DNA from: Methylovulum sp. | GTDB taxonomy: Bacteria > Pseudomonadota > Gammaproteobacteria > Methylococcales > Methylomonadaceae | Length of the DNA: 64,000 nucleotides | NCBI GenBank assembly: GCA_030653435.1 | Contig: JAURZI010000099.1 | Span: forward strand, 1-64,000 | Direction of reading: 5' to 3' | Shown: piece by piece, positions 1 through 7,587 of the stretch | Numbering within the stretch: position 1 is the first letter of the stretch | Layout of the letters: each line of letters opens with the position of its first letter | The notes under the pieces: generated by a model | What the model was told of the DNA's origin: nothing | Databases searched by the model: none | What the model saw: only the letters and a program-made list of their open reading frames with translations | Position numbers and translations under genes: made by a program

Positions 1-130
1 CGGAAAACCCGGCCATGAAGAATAAACTTGCCGCACCGAACCACAGCTTTTTTTGATTTTTTTAAAAAAGGAGGATGGTGTGCGGGCTACAGGGATGAAA
101 AAATAACAGTCATTAGGGGTTTACTTTTCT

Positions 131-241
131 ATGACAGGGGCGTGCCGCCTACAGGATTTGAGCGAAGCCGCCGAACCCTGATAAAAACAAAACTTCAAAA
201 CCGCCACCGGGCGGCGCGTCCCTTTGACTGACTTGTTAGGC
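131..241 (-). other. Degenerate attC-like recombination site downstream of the cassette gene
   Basis: Read on the minus strand, the site opens with GCCTAACAAG, a match to the RYYYAAC core of integron attC sites. A GC-rich arm (ACGCGCCGCC) and a later complementary arm (GGCGGCACG) follow, the usual layout of a folded attC. The far GTTRRRY box is not recognisable, so the distal end is decayed or my boundary is wrong. The site lies about 70 bp past the stop of the 309-776 gene, where the attC of a cassette belongs. No integron integrase is visible in the window. Confidence 0.45.
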
Positions 242-308
242 CCAGAAGTACTCGCTGAAGCCAACTCGCGACCCAACAAAAATAATGATGAGCAAACCTG
301 CAGCCGAG

Positions 309-776
309 CTATTTGATACATGGAATTGAGCGAGCAAATACTTCGCTGCGCTGTGTACCACGATTAAAGTCCCAAAACGATTCAGCGAAACCTCGCAAAT
401 TAGACTCAGTTGGGTACAAGTACATTGTTAGCCCACTGCGCCCGGTTGACCATACGAGATAAAGCTTGTTTTTCTTTTTTAATTCCCACCATGAGGTTTG
501 ATGAATACTTGCTCGTGTTCCTAGAACTGCACGCATTGACAGCTTTCCTTTTTCAAAATCGCTTTTCCCTATTATTTTTTGAAGCTCTATTTTTTTTGGT
601 GGTGTAATAAATATTTCTTCATCTTTACCAAGATTAATGTCTGGCAACCAAGGGCCAAGTGTAATTTCATAACACCCGACGTAATTAATCGCTTCATTTT
701 GCACAAGCTTCTGGTTGGCTGCGAAAGCTTCATTTGCCATGAAAAATACAGCTATAACTATGATTAGAAGTTTCAT
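309..776 (-). CDS. Small exported protein of unknown function, cassette-borne
   Basis: This 155-residue protein is not recognised. It starts with a clear Sec signal peptide: a Lys, a hydrophobic core, and cleavage expected after the AFA near residue 19. The mature part is mixed alpha/beta in character with several Trp residues and two Cys, one near the start and one at the C-terminus (SIPCIK), which could form a disulfide in the periplasm. The gene lies between two attC-like sites, 131-241 and 875-956, and reads toward the first, exactly as a single-gene integron cassette would. The Shine-Dalgarno is weak. A secreted or periplasmic location is a safe inference; function is not. Confidence 0.7.
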   Translation of the reverse strand: MKLLIIVIAVFFMANEAFAANQKLVQNEAINYVGCYEITLGPWLPDINLGKDEEIFITPPKKIELQKIIGKSDFEKGKLSMRAVLGTRASIHQTSWWELKKKNKLYLVWSTGRSGLTMYLYPTESNLRGFAESFWDFNRGTQRSEVFARSIPCIK

Positions 777-874
777 TAAACAAAATCTCTTTTTGCCTAA
801 ACTCAGAAAAGGTGATTACAACACAGTGAATCTCTCGAAGACAAACCGGAACCTGAAACCTTCACCCAAGAACA

Positions 875-956
875 GCCTAACGCAAATTAGCAGGCCGAAA
901 TGACGCAAAACATTGCGTCATTGAATATCAATAACAAATTAATCAATAAGTTAAGC
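875..956 (-). other. attC-like recombination site (cassette upstream end)
   Basis: On the minus strand this 82-bp segment begins with GCTTAAC (RYYYAAC), ends with GTTAGGC (GTTRRRY), and carries a central hairpin with a near-perfect 10-bp stem (AATGACGCAA against TTTGCGTCATT). The flanking inner boxes also pair roughly (ATTA against TAAT). Size, core boxes and central stem all match the attC class. It overlaps the first codons of the longest possible frame of the HTH gene, which argues for the later start of that gene. Confidence 0.5.
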
Positions 957-962
957 AAAATT

Positions 963-1238
963 ATGAAACCTATCATTAATTGCAAAGAAGCCGCAATTTT
1001 ACTGCAAATGAGCGCCGGATACATAAGCGGCCTGGCTGCATCTGGTGATATTCCGGCATTTAAACTCGGTGACGACTGGCGCTTTGTAACCGATCAACTC
1101 ATTAGCTATTTGGCTGAAAAAGCAGCTCAGCAGCAACGCCAGCGCGAATCGGTAAAACAACAAACTCCTAAGCAACAGCCAGCCAGAAAAAAAGGCAGAC
1201 CACGGAATGCAATGATTGATTTTTCAAAATATGGCTAA
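963..1238 (+). CDS. Excisionase-type helix-turn-helix DNA-binding protein
   Basis: About 91 residues from the ATG at 963. The N-terminal half (MKPIINCKEAAILL to FVTDQLISYL) has the MerR/excisionase HTH layout: an AAxLL helix, a turn, a second helix with SxGxIPxFK, then a W-R wing. The tail is Gln- and Lys-rich and ends in a basic KKGRPRN patch that could contact the minor groove. A longer frame opens at 900 but would overlap the attC-like site. The gene ends base-to-base against the end of the convergent integrase gene, so an excision-directionality factor for the island is the natural guess. A transcription regulator is equally compatible with the fold. Confidence 0.6.
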   Translation: MKPIINCKEAAILLQMSAGYISGLAASGDIPAFKLGDDWRFVTDQLISYLAEKAAQQQRQRESVKQQTPKQQPARKKGRPRNAMIDFSKYG

Positions 1239-2321
1239 TTACCACATCAGCTCTGCTAGATCAGAGCCACGCAAGTTTGCATAACGCGAGAGCATACGCA
1301 AATCTTTATGACCGCTGATTTTAGCAATTTGCAAGTCGCTCAAATTTGTTTTTTCATACAGTCGGCAAACGGCTTCATGCCGCAAATCATGGAAATGTAA
1401 TCCATCGCAGCCAGCAAGCCGAGCGATCGTCGCCCATTTTCTGCTCAATTTTAGCGTCGTCCTTCGCAATGACGACGGATCGCCATCCCAAAAGTTAAAA
1501 ACAAACTCGCCAGACGCCAGCCATGCTGACAACGCCGAAACCGCAACAGATGATAAAGGCACCTGTCGTTTATCGCCATTCTTTGTTTTATCAAGAAATA
1601 TCGTTCGTTTATTTAGATCAACTTGATCTATCGACAGCGTGTACATTTCACGTAGGCGCATAGCCGATTCAACGGCCAATACAAACATAAGTCGCCATTG
1701 GGCATTATCCTGCACAATGCCGCGCTGCTGGCCACCAGGAACACCACCATCAATTATCCACAAAATACGTTCATATTCACCAGGCAATAGCCGCCTATCG
1801 CGCTCAATATCAAGCTTAGCCTCACCGTCAGACGGAGTATAACTGGCGTAGCGTCCAGGCAATAAACGAAGAGGATTTGATGACAGACTATTATTACGAC
1901 AACACCAGTCGAAGAGTCGCGCAACCGCGCCAACCTTGTGACGTATCGAAGATGGCGATAATTTGTCTTTTCGCTTCATTGACGTAACCCATGCCTGCGC
2001 CCAGTCAATCGTTAGCGCCGACGTTCTCCATCCCGACATAACCGGCAATAGCGCATTCAACAAAATGGTGTCAGACTCGGAAATGGACACAATATGCAAA
2101 TATTCCCGCGCCCACTCATCAACCGATTGCGCCCTAATCTCCTCAGTATGAATCAACTCAGCCGGAACAATGCCCTGATCGAGCAACCGCTCAATGCCGG
2201 CCGCATAAATTTCAGCTTCTTCCCGTGTTTCAGAACTGGCGTAATGCGGTTTTGGCAACAACCCCTTGCGCCTAATAATAATTTCCCAGCTACCCGCGGA
2301 GCGCTGCCGTATTGTCGCCAT
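1239..2321 (-). CDS. Tyrosine recombinase (phage/island-type integrase)
   Basis: The protein has a SAM-like N-terminal core-binding region and a C-terminal catalytic domain. The visible signature is an Arg in the SAMRLREMYTL segment, the HDLRH box, a GH in the SGHKD segment, and the nucleophilic Tyr in LSRYANL. The N-terminus (MATIRQRSAGSWE) is typical of prophage and island integrases, which favours the start at 2321 over the ATG at 2339. It lacks the extra patch expected of IntI, so it is not an integron integrase. It reads away from tRNA-Cys, whose 3' end is 150 bp upstream, the classic arrangement of an element inserted in a tRNA gene. The island body must lie to the left of position 1. 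Confidence 0.88.
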   Translation of the reverse strand: MATIRQRSAGSWEIIIRRKGLLPKPHYASSETREEAEIYAAGIERLLDQGIVPAELIHTEEIRAQSVDEWAREYLHIVSISESDTILLNALLPVMSGWRTSALTIDWAQAWVTSMKRKDKLSPSSIRHKVGAVARLFDWCCRNNSLSSNPLRLLPGRYASYTPSDGEAKLDIERDRRLLPGEYERILWIIDGGVPGGQQRGIVQDNAQWRLMFVLAVESAMRLREMYTLSIDQVDLNKRTIFLDKTKNGDKRQVPLSSVAVSALSAWLASGEFVFNFWDGDPSSLRRTTLKLSRKWATIARLAGCDGLHFHDLRHEAVCRLYEKTNLSDLQIAKISGHKDLRMLSRYANLRGSDLAELMW

Positions 2322-2441
2322 AACTGATATAGACCCCATGCCAAGACGTTACAGAGTGGTTTTAACCACTCTTATATTGTTTTTTTAGCTATTTTTACCC
2401 TATTATTAGCTAAATAAGCAATAAAAATAAACGTCAGGCAC

Positions 2442-2464
2442 AAAAAAACCGCCCGTAAGCGGTT
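2442..2464 (-). terminator. Intrinsic terminator of the tRNA-Gly/tRNA-Cys unit
   Basis: On the minus strand AACCGC, a six-base loop, GCGGTT and a run of seven T form a textbook rho-independent terminator, a few bases after the CCA end of tRNA-Cys. Confidence 0.8.
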
Positions 2465-2472
2465 GATTTTAT

Positions 2473-2546
2473 TGGAGGCTGCGGCCGGAATCGAACCGGC
2501 GTAGATGGCTTTGCAGGCCACTGCATAACCATTTTGCTACGCAGCC
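2473..2546 (-). tRNA. tRNA-Cys (anticodon GCA)
   Basis: A complete cloverleaf on the minus strand. The acceptor GGCTGCG pairs with CGCAGCC, the anticodon loop reads CTGCAAA, the T-loop GGTTCGATTCC is present, and CCA is encoded. Its 3' end faces the integrase gene, so it is the probable attachment site of the island on the left. Confidence 0.95.
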
Positions 2547-2560
2547 ATAAACTTCAAATG

Positions 2561-2587
2561 AAAAAGCCGCGATATTCGCGGCTTTTT
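2561..2587. other. Perfect hairpin between the two tRNA genes
   Basis: AAAAAGCCGCGA, a TAT loop, then the exact complement. It could act as a partial terminator or as a processing stem in the tRNA-Gly/tRNA-Cys precursor. Confidence 0.6.
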
Positions 2588-2595
2588 AAATTTTT

Positions 2596-2670
2596 TGGAG
2601 CGGGAAACGAGATTCGAACTCGCGACCCCAACCTTGGCAAGGTTGTGCTCTACCACTGAGCTATTCCCGC
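2596..2670 (-). tRNA. tRNA-Gly (anticodon GCC)
   Basis: A complete cloverleaf on the minus strand. It starts GCGGGAATAGCTCAG, has anticodon GCC in TTGCCAA and T-loop GTTCGAATC, and encodes CCA. It is the first gene of a two-tRNA transcript with tRNA-Cys. Confidence 0.95.
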
Positions 2671-2689
2671 ACTGCAATTTATTTTTGGT

Positions 2690-2717
2690 ATTATAAGGAC
2701 TATTCAAATCCTGTCAA
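2690..2717 (-). promoter_or_regulatory. Sigma-70 promoter of the tRNA operon
   Basis: On the minus strand TTGACA and TATAAT, both perfect consensus, are separated by 16 bp and sit about 20 bp upstream of tRNA-Gly. Such a strong promoter fits a stable-RNA operon. Confidence 0.85.
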
Positions 2718-2724
2718 TACTTTT

Positions 2725-3204
2725 TTACTGAACATCAACTGATAACGCCCAGCCTGAATTTCCTTTGCATTCACCTTCTTCAATTTGAACTTTAGCATAG
2801 GTATTTTTCTTTCCATAAGCTTCCTGAAGTTCAAGAATAGATACCGGAGTGCCTTGAGGCATGTGCTGGCAAGCACCAACCCTATCAGCTTCTTCGGTAT
2901 CATCATACGCCGCTATGGTGCCGGGGACGCTAACCAAACGAACCGTTGCATCTTTGTCATAGGCATTTGCGCTTTTCAATACATAACGCTGCCCTACCAC
3001 AAGATTTTTAATCACTGGTCCGGAAACAGTTTTTGACCCGCCGCCACTCATCATCATTAGAATTAGTATCGCAACGACTCCTCCAATTGCACCAAAGAAA
3101 GCTTTAGGATTCTTTTCTTTTAAGCCCATCATTGAAGAAAGTAGGTTATTGGCCATATTTTTTGCTGACTCTACTGTTTCTTTTGCGTTTTCTTCATTAC
3201 TCAT
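2725..3204 (-). CDS. Membrane-anchored protein with an exported SH3-like tail, unknown function
   Basis: 159 residues, not recognised as a named family. An acidic N-terminal segment (to about residue 37) is followed by one strong transmembrane helix (FFGAIGGVVAILILMMM). The remaining 95 residues are probably periplasmic. This soluble part has short beta-type stretches (VGQRYVLKSA, GTPVSILELQ, YAKVQIEEG, GWALSVDV) that read like a bacterial SH3/GW-type barrel, and it contains two Cys. It stands alone between the tRNA operon and the next gene. The SH3 assignment is by eye and weak. Confidence 0.65.
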   Translation of the reverse strand: MSNEENAKETVESAKNMANNLLSSMMGLKEKNPKAFFGAIGGVVAILILMMMSGGGSKTVSGPVIKNLVVGQRYVLKSANAYDKDATVRLVSVPGTIAAYDDTEEADRVGACQHMPQGTPVSILELQEAYGKKNTYAKVQIEEGECKGNSGWALSVDVQ

Positions 3205-3464
3205 TTCTCATCCTCACGGTAGCATGTTTATTTTTATATTTATTGAATCGTCACGTTAAATGCTTTCTATGTTTTTCCAAACTCAGCTTTTAAAACAAAC
3301 ACTTTTGCTGAAACAATCCTCCCCTCTTTAAAAGCAGTATGCCATCAACGAATACCGGCTTAGTTGACAACTTACCACGATGAAATCTCTTTTCAAGCGC
3401 TTTGTATATTATCTGCAAAACAATATACCTAAGGCGATAAAATAGTAGCTTTTTCGGTTTGTGT

Positions 3465-5024
3465 CTATTTTCTTTTTTCCGCCACTCGCAGACATTCAAA
3501 CTGCCAGTATCCCAATCCTATATTTTTCTTCTTTTTCAGGACAATTGGGAAATCTTCCTGGTTTATGAATAATCGGATAATATCATCCTCTTTAAGTAGG
3601 AATGTATCGGTGATGATATAGCTGCCCCCGTCTTGCTCCGTAGCTTTATAAAATAACGCCTGCTTAGGGAGTTCGCTAGTGGTGGCATTAAGTGGCAAAT
3701 AAGCGACTGGAATGGATTGATGCGTCAATAATTGCACGCCAAAATTGATTCGCCCCTCCTCTTTTTCGACGACCAGCACGTCGACTATCCCCAAAAAACG
3801 CTTATGTTCCGGCATGTCTATTCTTCGAAAGCTTACCAAGCTACCCACGGACAAAACGCCCGGTTTGTTAAATACGCAGGATAATAGCCGGTTCGATACC
3901 GATTGGGCCAGAACTTCAGGCGGGTCTTCCGAGGCCGTGGCCAGTGCTTTTTGCAATTTAAACGTAGACGTCAGTCCAATCGCAAGATACCGATCTAGCC
4001 TATCGTTAAACAAAGGTGCACTTTGCAGACTAGTGCCTGACCATCTTTGCTTAAGGTAATCAAGTAATTCTATGGTAGGCTTTTCGGCCATATCTTTAGC
4101 TATATGCATAGAACTAAATCTTGCATCGGTGTCGCTAACCGGAATATTTTGCTGTTCGAAGGCTTGATACAGCTTAGTAAAATCGATATAAAGCTTAGCC
4201 GAATCAACGTCAATATCGGAGCCGGACTGAAAATGCGGCGGCTTGTCTTCATCCGTTAAGATAACGCATTGCACGGGTTGCCCGGAAACGGCCTCTTTCT
4301 TAAAGCTGACTAATGACTTTATGGTTTCTGCAAAATCATAGACCAATTTTATCTCTTTTTGCATCAAACCAGCAGGGTCAGCCAGGCTAAGCAAAACAAT
4401 CTGAACATAGCACTCTTTAGGACTGCTGGTTTTATTACAGTGACTGGCCTCATTGACAGCGATTTGCGTGGTATTTTTTTTAATTTTTACACTGAGCTTG
4501 TACAGTGAATGCACATCCATCCAAAGCCAATCGGGTATCGGCATGCCCATCATAAAAAAACTGGTGATAATGCCGCTCAGCCCTTTAATGCAACGCTGAA
4601 TGGAGAGCGCGGCACTCTTGCCCTGAAACCAACCGATATCATGCTCGGTTAGTTCTTTAAGTATCATCCAATAGCCCAGCGTGATGTTTTTTTCGATGGA
4701 CACTAATCTCGCCAGTGTTTTCTTGTCGTTATCCTCTTTTGGAAATCCTGACCGCACCAACATTGAACGCAGATAATCTTCAATCGCCAAAAAACTAGGT
4801 CTTAACTGCTCCAATGCGTCAAGTCTTAACTGGGGAGGTGCTTTCACCGTATTAAACTCAGTAATAAGGTCATAAAACAACCGCGTCGCCAGTAACGGGT
4901 TAGCTATAGGCAATTCTGCAATCCATTGTTCCAAACTTTTAGTTTCAAACTCTTTGAGGCGCCGGGTGTCCGACTTTTGCTTTGGGATAATGAGGAAAAA
5001 TGAATTTTTCAATGGGATATCCAC
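3465..5024 (-). CDS. Large cytoplasmic protein of unknown function, possibly PilZ-related
   Basis: 519 residues with no signal peptide or membrane helix. The N-terminal part (SLEQWIAELPIANP, LRLDALEQLRP) resembles the helical N-terminus of a family of large proteobacterial proteins that sometimes carry a C-terminal PilZ-like c-di-GMP-binding barrel. Residues 400-519 are beta-rich (GSLVSFRRID, FLGIVDVLVVEKEEG, INFGVQLLTHQ), but I do not see a convincing RxxxR plus DxSxxG pair, so c-di-GMP binding is only a suggestion. It lies 46 bp downstream of the ABC operon in the same direction and may be read through from it. PilZ, GGDEF and HD-GYP proteins elsewhere in the window make the theme plausible. 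Confidence 0.6.
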   Translation of the reverse strand: MDIPLKNSFFLIIPKQKSDTRRLKEFETKSLEQWIAELPIANPLLATRLFYDLITEFNTVKAPPQLRLDALEQLRPSFLAIEDYLRSMLVRSGFPKEDNDKKTLARLVSIEKNITLGYWMILKELTEHDIGWFQGKSAALSIQRCIKGLSGIITSFFMMGMPIPDWLWMDVHSLYKLSVKIKKNTTQIAVNEASHCNKTSSPKECYVQIVLLSLADPAGLMQKEIKLVYDFAETIKSLVSFKKEAVSGQPVQCVILTDEDKPPHFQSGSDIDVDSAKLYIDFTKLYQAFEQQNIPVSDTDARFSSMHIAKDMAEKPTIELLDYLKQRWSGTSLQSAPLFNDRLDRYLAIGLTSTFKLQKALATASEDPPEVLAQSVSNRLLSCVFNKPGVLSVGSLVSFRRIDMPEHKRFLGIVDVLVVEKEEGRINFGVQLLTHQSIPVAYLPLNATTSELPKQALFYKATEQDGGSYIITDTFLLKEDDIIRLFINQEDFPIVLKKKKNIGLGYWQFECLRVAEKRK

Positions 5025-5070
5025 CGGAATATCTTGTTAATAACATGTTGGGGTTGCACAGACAGCATGG

Positions 5071-5874
5071 TCAAACCGCACCTTTCCTAGTCATCATTCC
5101 TTTGGACGGGTTATAGCCCATGATGGCGAATGCCATAAAGACGATAAAAGCAAGCAAGGTATAAATAAAGGCATGCAGGTTAAATTGCCCATACAAGGCA
5201 AAGCGGATGAGTTCAACCGCCTGCGAAAACGGGTTGTATTGCGCCAGCTTGTTCAACAACGCACTGGACTCCTTGAGTTTCCATAAAGGATATAATGCAG
5301 TTGACATAAAAAACATCGGAAAAATAACAAAATTCATCACGCCGGCAAAATTTTCCAGTTGCTTGATGAATGATGACAGCAACAACCCTAGCGCCCCCAA
5401 CATCAGCCCCGACAATATCAAGGTCGGCAACACCCATAAATAACCCTGCCAGGGCATTTGTATGTCATACAAGCGCGCTATGACCAAAAATACATAGACT
5501 TGCAAGACAGAAACGCCAGTGCCCGCCAGCAATTTACTGAGCAATAAAAACCAACGCGGTAAAGGGCATACCATCAGCATACGCATACTACCCATTTCCC
5601 GGTCATACACCATAGATAATGAACTTTGCATACCGTTAAATAATTGGATCATGCCGCACAAACCGGGGGTGATGTACACCTCATAAAGAATATAGGTTTC
5701 ATAAGGGGGACTGATGGCAAGGCCTAATGCCGCCCTAAACCCGGCGGCGAACACAAACAACCAGACTAACGGCCTCACCAATGCTGAAATGAAGCGCTCA
5801 CGCTGGGTGACAAAGCGCCATAGCTCCCTCCCGACTATCCCGCACAGCGCCCGCCAAAAGTGCATGATATTCAT
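5071..5874 (-). CDS. ABC-2 type transporter permease of the PQQ-alcohol dehydrogenase-associated system
   Basis: 267 residues with about six hydrophobic helices in the ABC-2 permease pattern. The conserved stretch near MVYDREMGSMRMLMVCPLPRW, the cytoplasmic loop preceding helix three, is characteristic. It belongs with the preceding ATPase: the start codon overlaps its stop (ATGA), so translation is coupled. Family knowledge: this set of permease, ATPase, beta-propeller and binding protein occurs beside PQQ-dependent alcohol dehydrogenases (the ped/exa-type loci) and is presumed to move a substrate or protect against alcohol/aldehyde stress; the cargo is unknown. No dehydrogenase gene is in this window. 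Confidence 0.85.
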   Translation of the reverse strand: MNIMHFWRALCGIVGRELWRFVTQRERFISALVRPLVWLFVFAAGFRAALGLAISPPYETYILYEVYITPGLCGMIQLFNGMQSSLSMVYDREMGSMRMLMVCPLPRWFLLLSKLLAGTGVSVLQVYVFLVIARLYDIQMPWQGYLWVLPTLILSGLMLGALGLLLSSFIKQLENFAGVMNFVIFPMFFMSTALYPLWKLKESSALLNKLAQYNPFSQAVELIRFALYGQFNLHAFIYTLLAFIVFMAFAIMGYNPSKGMMTRKGAV

Positions 5875-6611
5875 GCCTCACCCCCTTGCGTCAACTGGTA
5901 AAATGCGTCTTTTATCGCTGCCGTGCCGGTTGCGCCCAATACATCGCTGACCGTACCGTTGGCTTTTACCTGGCCTTTATGAAGAACAATAAGATGGTCG
6001 TCAGGATAAACCTCATCAATCAAATGACTAGCCCATAATACCGCCATATTCCCATGCTGGGCCAAATGATGGACATACTCGACTATCGCCAATCGGCTAG
6101 GCACATCCAGACCTACGGTAGGCTCATCCAGCAACAGCAATGAAGGCTTGTGCAGCAAGGCACGAGCGATCTCAACGCGGCGTTTATGCCCGCCATTAAG
6201 TTGGCGCACTTTCTCAAAGCGGCGGTCATACATAGCTAGCCGCTCAAGTTCCTGTTGGATATTGATATTCGCTTGTTTGCGGCTCATGCCATACAACGCC
6301 GCGTGATAATGTAAATTTTGTTGCACCGTCAAATCCATATCCAGGGTGGTTTGCTGAAAAACAATGCCCAGCATGCCCAACGCCTTGCGGGTTTGCTGTT
6401 TAATGTCATAGCCACAAAGCTGGATATGCCCATTCCGGGTATCGTATAACCGGGTAATGAGCGCAAACAGCGTGCTTTTTCCTGCGCCATTAGGCCCTAA
6501 CAACAAGGTGCATTCACCCGCACGTATAGTAAAACTGACCTGATCCAACGCTTTCTTGGCACTGTACGAAAAGCTTAAGTCTTCAACCGATAATGCGATA
6601 TTTGGGGTCAT
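5871..6611 (-). CDS. ABC transporter ATP-binding protein of the PQQ-associated system
   Basis: A single nucleotide-binding domain with Walker A GPNGAGKS, a Q-loop (VFQQT), Walker B LLLLDEPTVGLD, and an H-loop (WASH). The ABC signature is modified: LNGGHKRRVEIARAL replaces the usual LSGGQ with LNGGH. The ATG at 6611 overlaps the stop of the upstream propeller gene (ATGA), so I prefer it to the longer frame from 6632. It pairs with the ABC-2 permease downstream. The His in the signature position is seen in this subfamily and in other ABC-2 exporters. Confidence 0.88.
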   Translation of the reverse strand: MTPNIALSVEDLSFSYSAKKALDQVSFTIRAGECTLLLGPNGAGKSTLFALITRLYDTRNGHIQLCGYDIKQQTRKALGMLGIVFQQTTLDMDLTVQQNLHYHAALYGMSRKQANINIQQELERLAMYDRRFEKVRQLNGGHKRRVEIARALLHKPSLLLLDEPTVGLDVPSRLAIVEYVHHLAQHGNMAVLWASHLIDEVYPDDHLIVLHKGQVKANGTVSDVLGATGTAAIKDAFYQLTQGGEA

Positions 6612-7570
6612 GGTTTTACCGCAACACCCCAAGGGTAAGTGCCAACACCGAGCGATTGGGTCACGGTCAACTTCTCCAGGTCAATGATAGACATATCGTT
6701 ACTGACACCGTTAGTCGTATATAAGCGTTTTTGATCGGGTGAAAAGGCCAGATTCCAAACGCGGGCACCTACCAACAGCACTTTTTCCACTTCATAGTTT
6801 TGGGCATTGACCACCGCGACGCGATTGGCCGGCCCCAATGCAATATAAGCCCTGCGCCTGTCCTTATCAATGACGACGCCGACCGGCTGGATCTTATCGG
6901 CAGTCACACCATCTACCGCAAAACGGATGGAATTAAGTAATTGTTTGGTTTTGACATCCATAACCGTAACCGTCCCGGCCATTTCCGACGTCACCCATAA
7001 CTGCTGGCTGTCGGCGGTGAAACTCACGGCGCGCGGGCGTGGGTCAACCAATGTGTTTTCAACGACTTCATTGGTTTTCGTATCTATCCAATGCACCATA
7101 TTGGTCGTTTCGGAAGCGCTGACCAGCCACCGATTGTCAGGGCTGACGGCAATGCCTTCAGGCTCGACGCCGACTTTAATCTGCTTGATGACTTTTTTTT
7201 TCGCAATGTCTATCACCGTTACCAGGCTATCATCCTCATTCGACACATACAGCTTGTCCCCTGCCGGATTTAATGCAAAGGTTTCAGGGTCATCACCAGA
7301 CGGTAACTTGACCAGCTCTTTAAGCGTCTCGGCATCAAACAGCTTTATCGTGTTGTCATCGCTGGTCGCAATATATAAAAACTTATGATCCGGGCTAATA
7401 GCTATGCCCCGTGGACGTTGGCCCACCGGTACGGTTTTTATTAATGTGCCTGCCACCGGATCCACAACGGCAAGCGCATTATCCTTTTCCAATGTGACAA
7501 ACACGGTTTCGGCATTAACCCATCCCGCCAATGCCAACGATAACAACAGTCCTGTGACAATTTTATTCAT
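6608..7570 (-). CDS. Periplasmic YVTN/NHL-type beta-propeller, PQQ-catabolism-associated
   Basis: About 320 residues. A Sec signal peptide (MNKIVTGLLLSLALAGWVNA) is followed by seven repeats of the form V-xx-D-xx-T-xx-V-xx-x-x-VG-xx-P-xG-IA-xSPD, the YVTN beta-propeller signature. The start at 7570 has a good Shine-Dalgarno (AAAGG); an ATG at 7588 also overlaps the previous stop. The family partner set (binding protein, ATPase, permease) surrounds it, so it is likely the periplasmic scaffold or sensor of the PQQ-associated ABC system. Propellers of this type do not bind PQQ themselves as far as is known. Confidence 0.87.
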   Translation of the reverse strand: MNKIVTGLLLSLALAGWVNAETVFVTLEKDNALAVVDPVAGTLIKTVPVGQRPRGIAISPDHKFLYIATSDDNTIKLFDAETLKELVKLPSGDDPETFALNPAGDKLYVSNEDDSLVTVIDIAKKKVIKQIKVGVEPEGIAVSPDNRWLVSASETTNMVHWIDTKTNEVVENTLVDPRPRAVSFTADSQQLWVTSEMAGTVTVMDVKTKQLLNSIRFAVDGVTADKIQPVGVVIDKDRRRAYIALGPANRVAVVNAQNYEVEKVLLVGARVWNLAFSPDQKRLYTTNGVSNDMSIIDLEKLTVTQSLGVGTYPWGVAVKP

Positions 7571-7587
7571 ACGGATACCTTTCATCA

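Noticed and set aside
1239-2321. Integrase as an integron IntI, given nearby attC-like sites
   Set aside because: The N-terminus and catalytic domain are of the phage/island type and it faces a tRNA gene; no attI is seen.
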